Made by a program: the position numbers and the translations under genes. From Castor canadensis (taxonomy: Eukaryota > Chordata > Mammalia > Rodentia > Castoridae), in assembly GCF_047511655.1 (NCBI RefSeq), contig NC_133400.1:36410001-36474000 (forward strand): 64,000 nucleotides of DNA. The letters are read 5' to 3'. Under the pieces are notes generated by a model, which ran no database searches, was not told where the DNA came from, and was given only the letters and a program-made list of their open reading frames with translations. Positions 9,240 to 20,745 of the stretch are shown here, in pieces. The first letter of the stretch is position 1. Every line of letters starts with the position of its first letter.

Positions 9240-11110
9240 TCTTTTCTTCAAACTCATTTAGGAGCCGTTGCTTTCATGTTCCTGCGTTTCTAATAGAAAC
9301 AAGTTATGTTGGTGGGCGGTGTGATTGGTGAGAGCTGTCTCAGTTAACCACTGTATTAGTCCTCAGACAAGGACTTATGTAGCATCCTACTAAAATTAAA
9401 ACTCTGGACACTACAACCAAGGAAGTTAAGATTGAGGTCATCCAGCCCTTCCATTTTCCAAACCATTTTTCCATTAAGTCAGTGGAGCAATCATTTATGC
9501 CTGAATTTTCAGCTAGCTCATTAGATTAGGGTAGTTAATCCCTGTAGGGTCTTAGTAATAATTTAATCAGGGGGCTGTATTATTTCATATATACATACAG
9601 CATGAAACTCCAATCATTACACAAACTCCTCCCTTTTCTGTCAACATCATGTTCAATGTTAGTCTGTTCTCCCAAGCCATCTGGCTAGTTGGTCCCAATT
9701 GCTCTGCTATTCCTTTGATAGCATCCCTGGTATAGTTAACAAACCTTTATTGGTTATAATAAATATAATTAATCCAATTGACATTTTTATTTATAGTGGA
9801 TCACCAAAAGAGTACTGATTCAAACCCTGCTGCAATTTGGTTCCTGGCTTTGAATTCATTTGGTACTCCCTTAAGAACCCCAATGGTATCAATGTAAACG
9901 TGGGAATCAAAGGAGCCTCTACAGTTGGCTACAGTGTCTATGTCTATGTCTTTCCTTTTTCTAGCTATTGTGGTATGGGCTGGGGATCTAAATGCTAGGA
10001 TGAAAGGGATTGCCAACTGCACCAAAGCATAGGTGCCTGCCCAGTTACCTGGGAGATTCTCAAGTAAAGGTCCTCTGCCATACCACTAGACATCGGCTCT
10101 GTCCACCGAGAGTGTGGACTGGTTTGTGAAGCTGTTGAAGGACTGGCTTTCACTGCATCCTGTCAGGTTTCCCACATTTGTCAATTGTCCCCCATGTCTG
10201 GTGAGACATGGGGTATAATTGACGTATAGGGTGGGTGGCCTAATAGTCCTTGAGGGCTGGCCTGCAGGAACTCTGACCTCTGGGAACAGTAGTGATAGCA
10301 TCTGGCAGGACTCATTGCCCCAAGCCTTGGCATCCTGAAACAGAACCAACATGCAATACACTCCATCTGGGTCTCCCAGTACTACAAACATAGCAATCAC
10401 TCTTATTTAATGTGTGGACAGAATATTTTATCCATTCCATCCAAGCATTTGTATCTCTGTACCCTATTTCAATAGCCACAGTTTGTCTTAGGTCCTTGAC
10501 TTCTACTACAGTTACCTAAGTTCGATTCTTGTACAAACGTGGAGGTAATGTTGGAGTGGAGGTAGAACTGGGTGTCACCTGGGAGGGGTTGGGAGTTAGA
10601 TGGAGCTCAAAGGCACCTAACAGGTCTGTCCCTGAGACATCTGCCTCCAACCCATATCTATGAAATATAGATGGCCCTTGTGTCATACTCCAAGGGTTTC
10701 TATGACCAATCTAAGTGGGTTGCATTGTTTATCTTTACAAGTAGGACAGGATGTATCTGAAACAGCTATAATTTCGAATGTAGTCTGTTAAAAGACTGTT
10801 GAATCTTTTGTATGGTAGAAATCAGAGTCTTTCCAGTGCCCTGAGGTCTAGTCCAGCCCTTAGGAATTTCATAAAAAAGGGGAAGTGTATCCTTTCTATC
10901 CAGTGTTCCACCCCACATTTGTCCACTCTGGACAGATGGGTCCCAGGATGGGACACATATAAAGGGAGTATCCTTGGAGATGAAGTTAGAATATAAGGTC
11001 TCCGCAAGGAAGGACCTGACATGCACTGAATGCAACAATTAAGGGAAAGGTACTCTGAGTTACATTAATAATAAGCATACCATTTCCCAAAGGAAAGAGA
11101 AATAATATTT
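9240..11110 (-). pseudogene. env: Env relic of second provirus
   Basis: Several broken frames on the minus strand read as surface and transmembrane subunits. The TM ectodomain lies around 9560-9900, with a CX6CC motif (Cys codons within 9597-9623) preceded by a Glu-Lys-Gly-Gly-Val-Cys stretch typical of class I TM proteins. SU fragments are open at 10086-10400 and 10766-11038. In-frame stops and shifts separate them, including one just upstream of the TM core. The CX6CC motif marks the covalently linked SU/TM type known from gammaretroviral envelopes. Confidence 0.75.
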
Positions 11111-11217
11111 TCACTATAGTCTCTTTTAAGCCACTTTGGTGTTGCCTGGATGTGCGAGCACACTCATTGTTCCTTCTGGTTGGGTGTGGGTGCCTTCTTT
11201 ATCTGTGTGTGATGAGT

Positions 11218-12463
11218 CTACCCCTGCTCTGAGGTCCAGATGGCTGTCTCCATGGTCAGCAGGACCAGGAAGCATACTTCCCAAGCTGACTCAAGCTTAT
11301 TTTCTTTCCAGATCTTGACCAGCACATGACCACTAGGCTGGTATGGGTGAACAGGAAAGTCAAATGGAGGAGCCTGTGCTAAAAATCCTTTTTTCCTAAG
11401 ACAAAGTAAAGTAGAGGACAATCCAAGTATATAATTTTTGAGGAAATAGTCTTTGGTTTCAAAGGAAGGTACATCAGTAACAGAGCTAAAGTAAGGAAGC
11501 CCATAAATCATTTCATAGGGGGAGAGACCAATGTCCTTCGGAGGGGCCATCCTAATTCTGAGTGGGAAGACATTTAGTCCAAGGTAATCTGGTCTCTAAG
11601 ACTAAGTTATTGAGTTGGTTTTTATGAGTCTGATTCATTCTTTCAACCCTCCCTGAGGAAGGTGGATGCCAGGGAGTATGATATTCCCATTTGATATCTA
11701 GAGCCTTCATAAGTCCCTTAAGGACATTGGCAATGAAATGACTCCCATTGTCTGAGTCTATATTTTCTATAACCCCAAACCCTGGAATGTTTTCTAGTAA
11801 TACCCTAATTACATTCATAGCAGTGGCCCCTGGGAGAGGGATGCTCTTGACCCTGTGAGTGAGATGGTTTAGAATAACCAAGATGTATTTAAGACGACCT
11901 ATTTTGGGCATCTCAGTGTAATCTACCTGAATGCTTTGGAAGGGTTGCAATCTGGAGTTTCTACCCTCAGCTGGTCTCTGTTTCAGAGCTTGCTTGTTAA
12001 TCTTTTGACAAGTAAGACATCCTTCTGATACTTGTTTGGCTAGTGTATAGATCCCTATACAACCATAGGCTCACAAAACTGCCTCACACATGGCTTGGGA
12101 TCCCCAGTGGCTCCCCTGATAGAGATAGGTAAGGAGTTCTCTCATTAGAGGCTTTGAGATCATTTCCCTCCCACCAGGGAGAACCCATTTTCCCTGTTCA
12201 GTTCTGACTGCCCCAAGTTTTTTTAGTTGTTCTTCCTCGGATGGGGTAAAGATAGGGGTGATGTGAGGAGCAGGGAGGTGCGGAATGAGACAAAAGACTG
12301 GGGCCTCAGAGGTGAGAGCAGCCAGTTTTGCTGTCTCATCTGCAAAAGAATTTCTCCGAGTCTCAAATTTACCCTCTTTTGGTGACCTGGCACATGGACT
12401 ATGGCCCTTGCTATTGATTAAGCCCTGTTTCATCCAGATTTTTTCAAAGGTCACCAAATGCAT
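11218..12463 (-). pseudogene. pol: Integrase relic of second provirus
   Basis: Minus-strand pieces at 12071-12463, 11552-11950 and 11218-11550 read in order as the RNase H end and N-terminal domain, catalytic core and C-terminal domain of integrase. The core keeps its catalytic Asp, Asp and Glu at codons 11921-11923, 11750-11752 and 11642-11644, with exactly 35 residues between the last two. The core motif therefore survives although flanking frames are broken. Confidence 0.85.
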
Positions 12464-13990
12464 ATTTTGAATCAGTGTATATGGTCCCTTCTTTGTCCTT
12501 TAAGTGTTTTAAGGCCTGATTTACAGTAAACAATTCACAAGTCTGTGCTGACCACTTGTTAGGAAGTTGGCCTGATTCTATTATAGTCATGGTCTCCCTG
12601 TCTACTATAGAATATCCATTATGCCTTTTTCCCTTGATTACCTGAGAGGATCCATCCACAAAGAAATGGAACCAGGTCTGGAAATGAGTTTCCCTGAGAT
12701 CTAGCCTTACTTTTGTTCGATATTCAATAATATCTAAACATTTATGTTTGAGGGCTCCTCCCTCCTGCTTTCCTGCCAAGAAAGTGGCTGGATTTAGGGC
12801 CTCATCAGTAGTTAAAGTTAGGTCATCCTTTTCTTGCAAGATACCCTTGTACTTTAGGATCCTGGAATCCATCAGCCATCTATCACCTTCTGATTTAAGA
12901 TTGTCCTAACTTGATGGGGAGTGATAATAATTAGGTTCCTTCCAAAGTTGATTTTTTTACTTTCTTTGGTTAGAAGGACTGTAGCTGATACTGCCTGAAT
13001 ACACTCAGGCCAACCTCAGGTGACAGGATCCAGAAACTTAGATAAGAAGGCCACTGGTTAACATTAGCACCCATGTTTTTGGGTTAGCACCCCAAGGGCA
13101 ACTCCCTTATTTATATTCACAAGGAGGTGAAAGGGCTGTTCAAGAGAGGGCAAGGCTAGCACCAGAGCTGTGATAAGGGCTTGCTTTAGGTAATCTACTT
13201 GTTCTATCTCCTCAGGAGTCCAAAGGAAGGTGTCTGGTCTCTCTTGGGTCAATTTGAGATATAAAGACTTAGTCTTAAGGGCATATGAGTTTATCCACAA
13301 CCAGCAGTATCCCACTAAGCCAAGGAACTTTCTCAATTCTTGTTTTGTTCCTGGGAGCGGGAGACCAGTGATTCCTTCTATTCTTTCTGGACCAGTCCTT
13401 CATTGGCCCTTACTGATCAAATGTCCCAGATATTTTACTTCAGTCTCAGCAAATTGTAACTTATTCTTTGAAATACAAAGTCCCTGGCTCCCCAGGAACT
13501 GGTGGTGTTGATCACTTCTTCCTGATTATCCCCTGACAAAAGTAAATCATCCACATATTGGAGGAGGCACATGTGGGGATCTAATATGAACTTTTCTAAG
13601 ACTTTTTTAAAAATCTGGCCAAAGAGGTGAGGGGAGTCAGTAAATCTTTGGGGAAGGACAGTCCACCTTTACTGTTGCTTGCATCCTGAGTGGGTGTCCT
13701 CCCGTTCAAAGGCAAATATGTACTGACTGTTCGCATCTGATGGGCAGGCCCAAAATGCATCCTGTAAGTCTATTACACTAAACCACTCATGGTTATATGG
13801 AATTTTGCTGAGAAGAGTGTAGGGATTCGGGACTACTGGGTGTTTAGCTTGGACTATTTGATTGACGGCTCTAAAGTCTTGGACTAACTAATAGGAACCA
13901 TCTGTCTTTTTGACTGGAGGATTGGGATATTGAAGGGAGATGTACAAGGTTCAAGGAACCCATCTCGTATCAGTCCCTCTATAACTGGCT
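12444..13990 (-). pseudogene. pol: Reverse transcriptase and RNase H relic of second provirus
   Basis: A YVDD motif is encoded on the minus strand at 13546-13557. The RT connection region is open at 13064-13336. RNase H, open at 12444-12872, retains an FVDGSS-type first Asp, the Glu of helix A and an IYTDS-type second Asp. Stops and frameshifts separate the pieces, most clearly between 13340 and 13990. Confidence 0.85.
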
Positions 13991-13996
13991 TCAAAC

Positions 13997-14470
13997 CTAT
14001 CCTCCCCTCCATAGGAATAGGGTATTGTTTTCTCCTACCTCCCCAGTCTTCTTTAATGGAACTTTGATAGGTGTAACCTGGAGTCCACCCTGGTTCCTGT
14101 CTCTTGCCCAGACTATTGGCTTAATTTGTTTCTCGGCCCATGGAGTAAGCAGATTTAGGGATGCTTGCATTTTATCCCTTTTTACATGTAAACTGATTCT
14201 TAATCGGGTTATTAGATCTCTTCCAAATAGATTAGTACCTGCCTCAGGGACTAGGAGAAATTGTATTTTAGTGGTCCTGTCTTGGAAATAAACATCTGTT
14301 TCTTGTAATATTTTAACTGAAAAGCTTTCTCCCTTTGCCCCAGAAATTAGTATCCTCTCTTGGGAATAGATTAAGCCCCTGGGCAGAAGACAGAGGGAGG
14401 ATCTGGAAGTGCTTGAGTCAATCAGGAAGGTGACAACTTCACATTGTGGTCCCACTTCTATATTTATCAA
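13997..14470 (-). pseudogene. Protease relic of second provirus, active-site motif altered
   Basis: A 157-codon open stretch reads as a retroviral aspartic protease with a late GRDL-type motif, passing into the RT start. The Asp-Thr-Gly triad of the family reads Asp-Ser-Ser here, so catalytic function is probably lost. It sits between NC and RT as expected. Confidence 0.75.
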
Positions 14471-14579
14471 GGGTTCTGAGTGGGACCCTTCAAAGTAAAA
14501 GAGCCCCTGACTCCCCTATTCTTCATCAAAGGTCAGTAAGGGAACAGTTTCCCTACACTCTCTTTCCCATTCTGGACGT

Positions 14580-16200
14580 TCTCTCCTAAAAAGTGTCCAG
14601 TCTCCCCACATTTAAAGCACTTATTTTCCCCTCTCCTTTGTTTCATCTTCTGACTTTCTGGTCTCTTATACCCAAATGAGGGAGGCCAGCCGGTTGAGGT
14701 TCAATGGATATTGGTTTGGCCTTTCCCTATTAACCTGCTCGATTGTGGATAACATAATCTTTGCTTTTTGTTTTTGTTTTTCTTCCTCTCTCCTTACATA
14801 TACCTTTTGTGCCTCTCCTAATTATTCCTCTATGGATCTATTTTTCCAGTTTTCTAGTTTTTGTAATTTTCCTGCTATATCTGGCCAGCTGTTTGTAACA
14901 AAGTGAAATTTTAACATTCCCTGTCCCAAAGGGTCCTCTAAGTCTAACCCAGCATACATTCTCATCTGATCCTTGAGGCGGCTCATGAACTCAGTCAGCT
15001 CCTCATCCTTCCCTTGTTGGACATTAAAGGCTTTAGAGAGGTTTTGTGACCTTGGCACTGATTCCTGGATTCCCCTTATTATTAAATCTCTCAAGTACCT
15101 CACATTTTCTTGGTGTCCTGGGGTGTCATTATCCCATTGGAGATCTTGGTTAGGAAACTTAACATCCGCTACCTGGACATTCTGTCCTGGAGGATGTTAA
15201 CATTCCCAGATAGCCATTGCCACTCTATGGATCATGGCTCCTTCCTCCCCCTGAGAAGAGAATTCCCCAAATAGACATTAACTCAGCCCAAGTATATATC
15301 TGTGGTCCCAAAAATTGATTGACTTGTTCTGAAACCCCAAAAGGATCCTCAAATGGGATTGCAACTGATAAGAACTGCCCCTTGCCACCATTCTGCAGCC
15401 CCCCCCCCCCGCCCCCGCAGCTAGTTTCACCCTTTGCAGAACAAAGCCCCACTGTCCCTTATCTCCTGCCATCTCTCTTTGTCCATCCCTAGCCCTTGCT
15501 TTCTCCCAAATGCTACTTAAGCCCAGACTCGCCTAGAAAAGCTGCTGTGCCATTTTTTCTTCTCGCCAGCCAGTCTGCTTAGGAAACTTTGGACATGAGA
15601 TACCTCTCGTGAGCTCCTTTGTGTGTGGCGTGCGGCGTTTTCCTAACAGCAACTCCTTTTTAAAGTTTCAGACCTCAGTTTTGGTGGTAAAAGGGGCATT
15701 TATGAACCCAGTTTCACGCCATCCCAGGGGGACCTCCCTGACAGGAAAGAGGGAGTATGGTCTTTCCCCTTGGGACTGAGGAAGAGGTAGATTTTCAATG
15801 TCCCAATGACATTGCTTTAACTCCTTTTGGAGTTGCAGTAGGGATGGGTTTCAGGTAAAGAGTGGGGAGGCAGGGAGTTGAAAGGGGGCAAAGGTGAAAG
15901 AGTTGGGAAGGGGAGAGGCAGGAGCCCAGGGGACCAGCTCTGGCGCCTGAGGAGCAGCAGGGCTATAAGGGTAGGGGAAAGGAGGAGAGTAAATTCCAGT
16001 TAGAAGGGGTTTTTGGTTTTTTGGGATTTTTTTGTCTTTTGTCCTTTTCTTTAAGTGGAAACAGGACTACAGGACTCTGTCTCCAACAGAGGGCATATTC
16101 CATCTCCTCTTCAGTGACTGGGCTCTTGTCATTTATATGCTCAATTAACAGCTGACAGACCCAGTCCTCATCAGACACAAATTTTGGCCAAAAAACCAAA
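14580..16200 (-). pseudogene. gag: Gag relic of second provirus, interrupted by a solo LTR
   Basis: On the minus strand: a matrix-like segment (15963-16199), a Pro-rich p12-like segment (about 15720-15960), capsid N-terminal part split at 15366-15653 by a solo LTR, capsid with major homology region (open at 14822-15103), and a nucleocapsid Cys-His box around 14585-14620. There C-X2-C-X4-H is readable but the last Cys is out of frame. The two gag halves on either side of the nested LTR are continuous in family layout. Confidence 0.8.
15366..15648. mobile_element. Nested solo LTR inside old gag
   Basis: 283 bp, starting TGATAAGAA and ending CCTAACA on the plus strand, flanked by GCAAC at 15361-15365 and 15649-15653. 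Protein homology to gag stops at one edge and resumes at the other. It contains a C-run near 15400-15417. Orientation and family are uncertain. Confidence 0.8.
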
Positions 16201-16934
16201 GGCTTTAAGATCGGTTCTTGGGTCCAGATAAGACAACACTATTTAACCATTCTTTGTTTCTTTTTCCTTTAGTATGGGGTTATCTTCCCAATATTTTAAC
16301 ATCTTCCCTAGGGGGCTCCCAGAGGGTATTTTATCCTGGGCCTTTGTTTTCTGGTACCCCTCTTTACTGCCTTTATTTCCCATTTCTCCCTTCTGGTTGA
16401 CTGTGCCCTGTCTATCAGGAGCTCAACCCCCCCTTTGCCTTGGATGTTTCTTGCACTCTGATTCTTTTTTGTTTTGTCTGTCTCCACCCATGTCCTTTGT
16501 GGGAGCTTGAGGCACCTTTTGGTAGCCTGTGGGTCAGTATAAGTTGCTGACCTGGATTAGATTTAAAAATATAATCTGCCTTAAATAGTATGAGGTCGCC
16601 TCAGAACTACGGATCAGGACTCCACTTTCGCCATGTGTCACCCAACACATCTCACTTACACATCACACAGCCCCAATATCCTGACCACCAAGACATTACT
16701 TGGTCACCCCCATGACGTTTCTTGTCTTGGTTTGTGCACAAAACTCACACGGTCACCATGGTTCCTGTCTTCAGAGCTCTTTTACCTGAGTTGTCAAGAA
16801 ATTCTGGAGTCCAAGTTCATTTGCAGATCCAGAAAGTTGTCACCATAGGCTGAACCTTGGGGCCACTGCCACTAGGCATTAGGACGATCTCCCTGGGGAA
16901 GGGCCGGGGACCCCTGTCCTGGATGGAATGTAAT
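16200..16934 (-). other. Leader and gag start region of second provirus
   Basis: Lies between the primer site and recognisable matrix. No secure start codon is seen; the region is too decayed to subdivide. Confidence 0.45.
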
Positions 16935-16952
16935 ATCCCAGACAAAACCCCA
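16935..16952 (-). other. Degraded primer-binding site, proline type
   Basis: On the minus strand, three bases after the LTR end, TGGGG...GTC..GGGAT matches the tRNA-Pro primer site at 14 of 18 positions. Three of the four changes are C to T. Confidence 0.65.
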
Positions 16953-16955
16953 AAT

Positions 16956-17360
16956 TGTTGGAATTAAAGATCCTCCGGTGCCAAAAACAGACACACAAGA
17001 GGCAGAAAATCTTAACAAGGCAATTTCTCTTGACCAAGAGGGTGCAAGCATGTGCTCACTTCCGCTAAGCAAACATGCAAACACAAATGGCTGACAGGAG
17101 TTCCTCCTTATATCCCTGATGCAGTTGTACCTCCCCCTCACCTGGGCTTTGTCCAGGTCAAACATTCACAATCTCCCTCCATTGGCTAAAAGGCTTGGGG
17201 GATGGGTTAGGGCATACAGTTGGCGGGCAATGGAGTTGTACAGGAAGAAAAAGCAAGGACCCTTTAAATATGCAACTCACCTAAGATGGCAACCTGAGGA
17301 ATTTTTAAGTAATCTAAGAGGGTAATAAATATTTTGATAGATAAGATCATTTTTCTTACA
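16956..17360 (-). repeat. 5' LTR of second provirus
   Basis: 405 bp. On the minus strand it begins TGTAAG and ends CCAACA. A TATAAGG box lies on the minus strand at about 17106-17113. Confidence 0.9.
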
Positions 17361-17364
17361 ACAT
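17361..17364. repeat. Target-site duplication of second provirus, right copy (ACAT)
   Basis: Matches 8807-8810. Confidence 0.8.
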
Positions 17365-19253
17365 TAACCGCTTGAAATTCACCAATTTGTCCCTCAAAAG
17401 ACCCAGCATGTGGATCAACAGGACAGATGTCCAAAACATCTGCTAAATTAACCATTGTCGTCCTGTAGGTGCTTTCTGTAAACGTGCACACTAACAAAAG
17501 TTGGGTATCAATTGTAACTATCACTGCCTTGATTTTTCTTCACCATTCTATTGATTGTATAACCTGTTGGCCTCCATGGTGCTGGAATAATAACAGAACC
17601 AGCATCAGGACTGTTGCCTCACAGGGTGAAATGAGTTAGCATACACCAAGCCAGGGATAGAGAAGAGGGGTGGAGGATGCGAGGCTGGAGAGGGGTGGAT
17701 GCTGGCTCACAAAGATGGGTGACTTGAGGACAGGGAGCCCAGGCAGTGGTGCCTTTTCCCAAGATAAAATGTCTGTTTCATTAGAAGAGTAACTCACGCT
17801 CCTCCAAGCAAATTGGTGAGCAATATTAAATAGAGACATGAAGAAAGGGAATAGTGATTCATTATTGTTAGCTTCTGTGAGGTCTTGTGTTTGGAGGCTG
17901 CCCTGTCCTGCACTTGACAGCCCTCTCCCTGTTTAGCTCAGGAAAGTCATACGATTGCCAAGCTGATCTTGGCCAGATGCTGTCCCCTGTGTTTAACTTC
18001 TGCTAGCCCAGTCACTCCTCTGACATCCCTCTGTGTGGTTGTTATTGCTCCCCTAGTTACAAAGGAGGAAATGGAGGTAAGGATAGGACAGATAACATGC
18101 ACAAGGTCGGATTTGAATACAGTGGCCTGACTTCTGTTGCGTGAACCTGCCTTGATAAGGAGACCTGTGCTGAGGTGTGCCTTGGCATGCCTCTGTTCTG
18201 AGCACCTGCTGTATGCAAGGCCCACTTTCCTGTCATCCTCACAGAAACGTAAAGCAGAATGGCCTATCTGAAAATACACATGGAATTAGTGACTCAAGTA
18301 AACATTTTTACAGTGCTTCTATACACATTATTTTTAAATTAATTTAAAAATCCACCCGAATACATTCTCCTTGAAAGCCTGAACCTCTGACCACTTCCCC
18401 CATGCTCCTAGGTTAGCGTCATAATTGATGTGGTTTTGTCCTTCTAGACCTTTTAAAGTTACCCGTAGAAAATGTATTGTATTGTGTGTGTTTTCATTTT
18501 ACATAGTGTCCTGCAACTTGATTTTACTGAGAGAAAATGCACTGTATAGTTCTGGTGTGAGTTTCGGCATCATTGGTCCTACCCTGTTGTGTCAGTTTGT
18601 TTCTTTTCTACCCCTCCTCATCATAGTTTTCTCTCTGTGTGACATGTAAATCTTCCCCATCTTTTTCAGCAGAGCTGAAGCATAGCTATAGAGTTTCAGT
18701 GTGCCAAAATAGATAGCTCTCTTTGTGTTTTCTTGCTCAGTTCTCAGATGAGCACAACGATGTAGCTTGTATTATTGCTTCCATTTTAACTGATGAGCTG
18801 AAGGGCAAAGAAAGGCGGAGTAACTTGTCTATAGTTCCATAGCTACTAACCGGTAAGTCTGGGCCTGCACTCTGACATTTTAGGTCAGAACCCAGTATTC
18901 CCAATTCTTCTCGAGGGGACTTTTTGACCTCTCCCATGGATGGGCATTTAGGATGTTTCCAGGTTTGGCTGATATAAGCAGCACTTCCTCCAACACGTGA
19001 TAAATGTTTCTCAAGACAGAAATGAAACTGTCAGGTCACAGGGTGTGTGAAATTTTTAATTTTAAAAGCTATGGTTAAAGTGTCCCAAAGTATCCAAAAC
19101 ACCTCATGCTCCTGATGCACTTCGGTTGTTTCTAGAGGCTCAGGCTGGGGACACTTCCTGCAGACAGCGATGAGGTGAAGCTAAGAGGAAACCCCTTCCT
19201 GAGGGATTCACACTAGTGAGTCCACAAGACATGAATGAGTTGGTTCCTTGAAG

Positions 19254-19487
19254 ATTTCTTGATCTGGCTGGGTGCTGGTGGCTCACGCCTGTAATCCTAG
19301 CTACTCAGGAGGCAGAGATCAGGAGGATTGCAGTTTGAAGCCATCCCAGGCAAATAGTTCACAAGACCCTATCTCGAAAAAAACCATTCACTAAAAAGGC
19401 TGGTGGGGAGGGTCCAAGTGTAGGCCCTGAGTTCAAGCCTCAGTACCACAAAAAAACAAAAACAAAAACAAAAACATTTCTTGATCT
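19254..19487 (+). repeat. Composite 7SL+ID SINE with perfect 12-bp target duplication
   Basis: A 7SL-like unit (GGCTCACGCCTGTAATCC box) is joined through an A-rich linker to a shortened ID unit and A-rich tail, 19266-19475. ATTTCTTGATCT at 19254-19265 is repeated exactly at 19476-19487, proving that the two units moved as one element. Confidence 0.92.
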
Positions 19488-19876
19488 GTAAGTTCAGTTA
19501 TTATATGACATTAACCTAGGCAGGATATATGGGGGAGAGCAGTGGGCCTAAGCATCCATAGCAAAAGGAAGGAGAAAGAGGATGACTTAGTACTTGCTTA
19601 GAAGATTCAGTTAATATTATCAGTAGTAGTAAAATGAATAGAACAGAACAGAGTAGAATAGAAGCAATTGTCTGTAATCTGCACATTTACTATTAGTAAT
19701 AGTAGAATATACCTTTTGTTGAGCACAATATGCATACAGACACTTTCTGTTTCAATGAACTTCTCACAAAAACTTGAAGTAGGTATAGTTATTTTGGCTT
19801 TGCAGATGTGGAGGCCGTGGCTCAGAGTGGTTAAAGTAATTGTCAAAGGTCACATGGCTAGTCAGAAAAGAGCTGT

Positions 19877-19965
19877 AAGGGGCTTGATGGGGTGGCTCAA
19901 GCGGTAGAGCGCCTGCCTAGCAAGTATGAGGCCCTGAGTTCAAACCCCAGTACCACAAAAAAATT
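19877..19965 (+). repeat. ID-type SINE
   Basis: GTGGCTCAAGCGGTAGAGCG A-box and GTTCAAACCCC B-box, then an A-rich tail. Confidence 0.9.
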
Positions 19966-20109
19966 AAAAAGAGAGCAACAACAGAAGAGAACTATAACCT
20001 GGGGCGTCTGTCCCTGTTCTACCTCTCAGTTCTTCCTGCTAGGAGAGGGCATGGCCAGGCCACCTGCCACCCATTCTGAGTCCCTGGGGAGGCAATGCCT
20101 GTGCCCCAG

Positions 20110-20303
20110 CAAGACGGACTTGCTGTCCATCTCATAGCCACGGGTTTATTCTGCAGTGACACCAGTGACCTGTTTGAAGGGTTCACTATGCCCATAATTA
20201 CTCGGTGTTCACTGCTGACCGCCTGCAGTGCTGCTACCTACCTCATTCTTGGGCCCACTGCCTCATGGCCACATTTTACTATCTCCTGACTTTCCCGCTG
20301 GAT
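20110..20303 (+). pseudogene. ABCC11: ABCC11 relic exon: TMD1 membrane segment
   Basis: AG acceptor before 20110 and a GTAACA donor after 20303. The reading contains a Leu-Phe-Glu-Gly motif followed by a hydrophobic stretch and ends with a Tyr-Leu-Leu-x-Phe-Pro-Leu pattern, as in the ABCC11/12 first membrane domain. The frame breaks near its end (TGA at 20287-20289). This is the first exon of the gene that I could recognise. Confidence 0.7.
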
Positions 20304-20423
20304 GTAACACTTTCTTTGCCACTGTTTGATGTTGGACATTGCTCAGAATTTTCAGGGCTCTGGTATCTGGGAGACCACTGAGTGGAAATGTTAACTCTTA
20401 TTGACTGTTCCTTCTGTGGTTAA

Positions 20424-20745
20424 GATTCAGCTTAGGCTCACTTCTGTAATCCCAGACAGTTGGGAGGCAAAGATCTGGAAAATCACAGTTTGAGGTCAGC
20501 TGGGGAAAAAGTTAGCAAGACCCCATCTCAATCAACAGGCCAGGCATGGTGGTATGCACCTGTGATCCCAGCTATGCTGGAGGTCATAAATAGGAGGATT
20601 GTAGTCTAAGGGTTAGGGTTAGAAATGTGAGGCCCCCATCTGAAAAATAACTTAAAAAAGGGGGGGGTTTGGGAACATAGCTTAAGTGGTAGAGCACCTG
20701 CCTAGCAAGCATGAGGACCTGAATTCAAACCCCAGTACCACCAAA
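20424..20745 (+). repeat. Tripartite SINE (7SL-like, 7SL-like, ID)
   Basis: Two degraded 7SL-like units in tandem (TGTAATCCCAG and TGTGATCCCAG boxes) followed by an ID unit ending in GTTCAAACCCC-like and A-rich sequence (the B-box reads ATTCAAACCCC). The same three-part order occurs at 41538-41862 and, inverted, at 24548-24843. Confidence 0.8.

Larger units (their letters stand above)
8811..17360 (-). mobile_element. Old class I endogenous provirus, minus strand
   Basis: 8.55 kb bounded by two LTRs in the same orientation and a 4-bp duplication ACAT. Read on the minus strand: 5' LTR (16956-17360), degraded proline-type primer site, gag, protease, RT/RNase H, integrase, env, polypurine tract, 3' LTR (8811-9212). 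The LTRs differ by roughly 10% by eye and every ORF is broken, so this insertion is far older than the one at 108-7192. A solo LTR at 15366-15648 is nested in its gag. Confidence 0.93.
17365..20109. other. Non-coding flank upstream of the ABCC11 relic
   Basis: No gene recognised. It contains MIR fragments (about 18031-18260, 18735-18905, 19712-19873, all reading on the minus strand) and two SINEs. A minus-strand open stretch at 17365-17524 next to the provirus is unassigned. Earlier exons of the transporter were looked for and not found. Confidence 0.5.

Noticed and set aside
19877-19965. tRNA gene-like A and B boxes
   Set aside because: The A-rich tail and many dispersed copies identify an ID SINE, not a tRNA gene.
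20608-20625. Telomere-like GGGTTAGGGTTAG
   Set aside because: Only about two units inside a degraded SINE; too short for an interstitial telomere.
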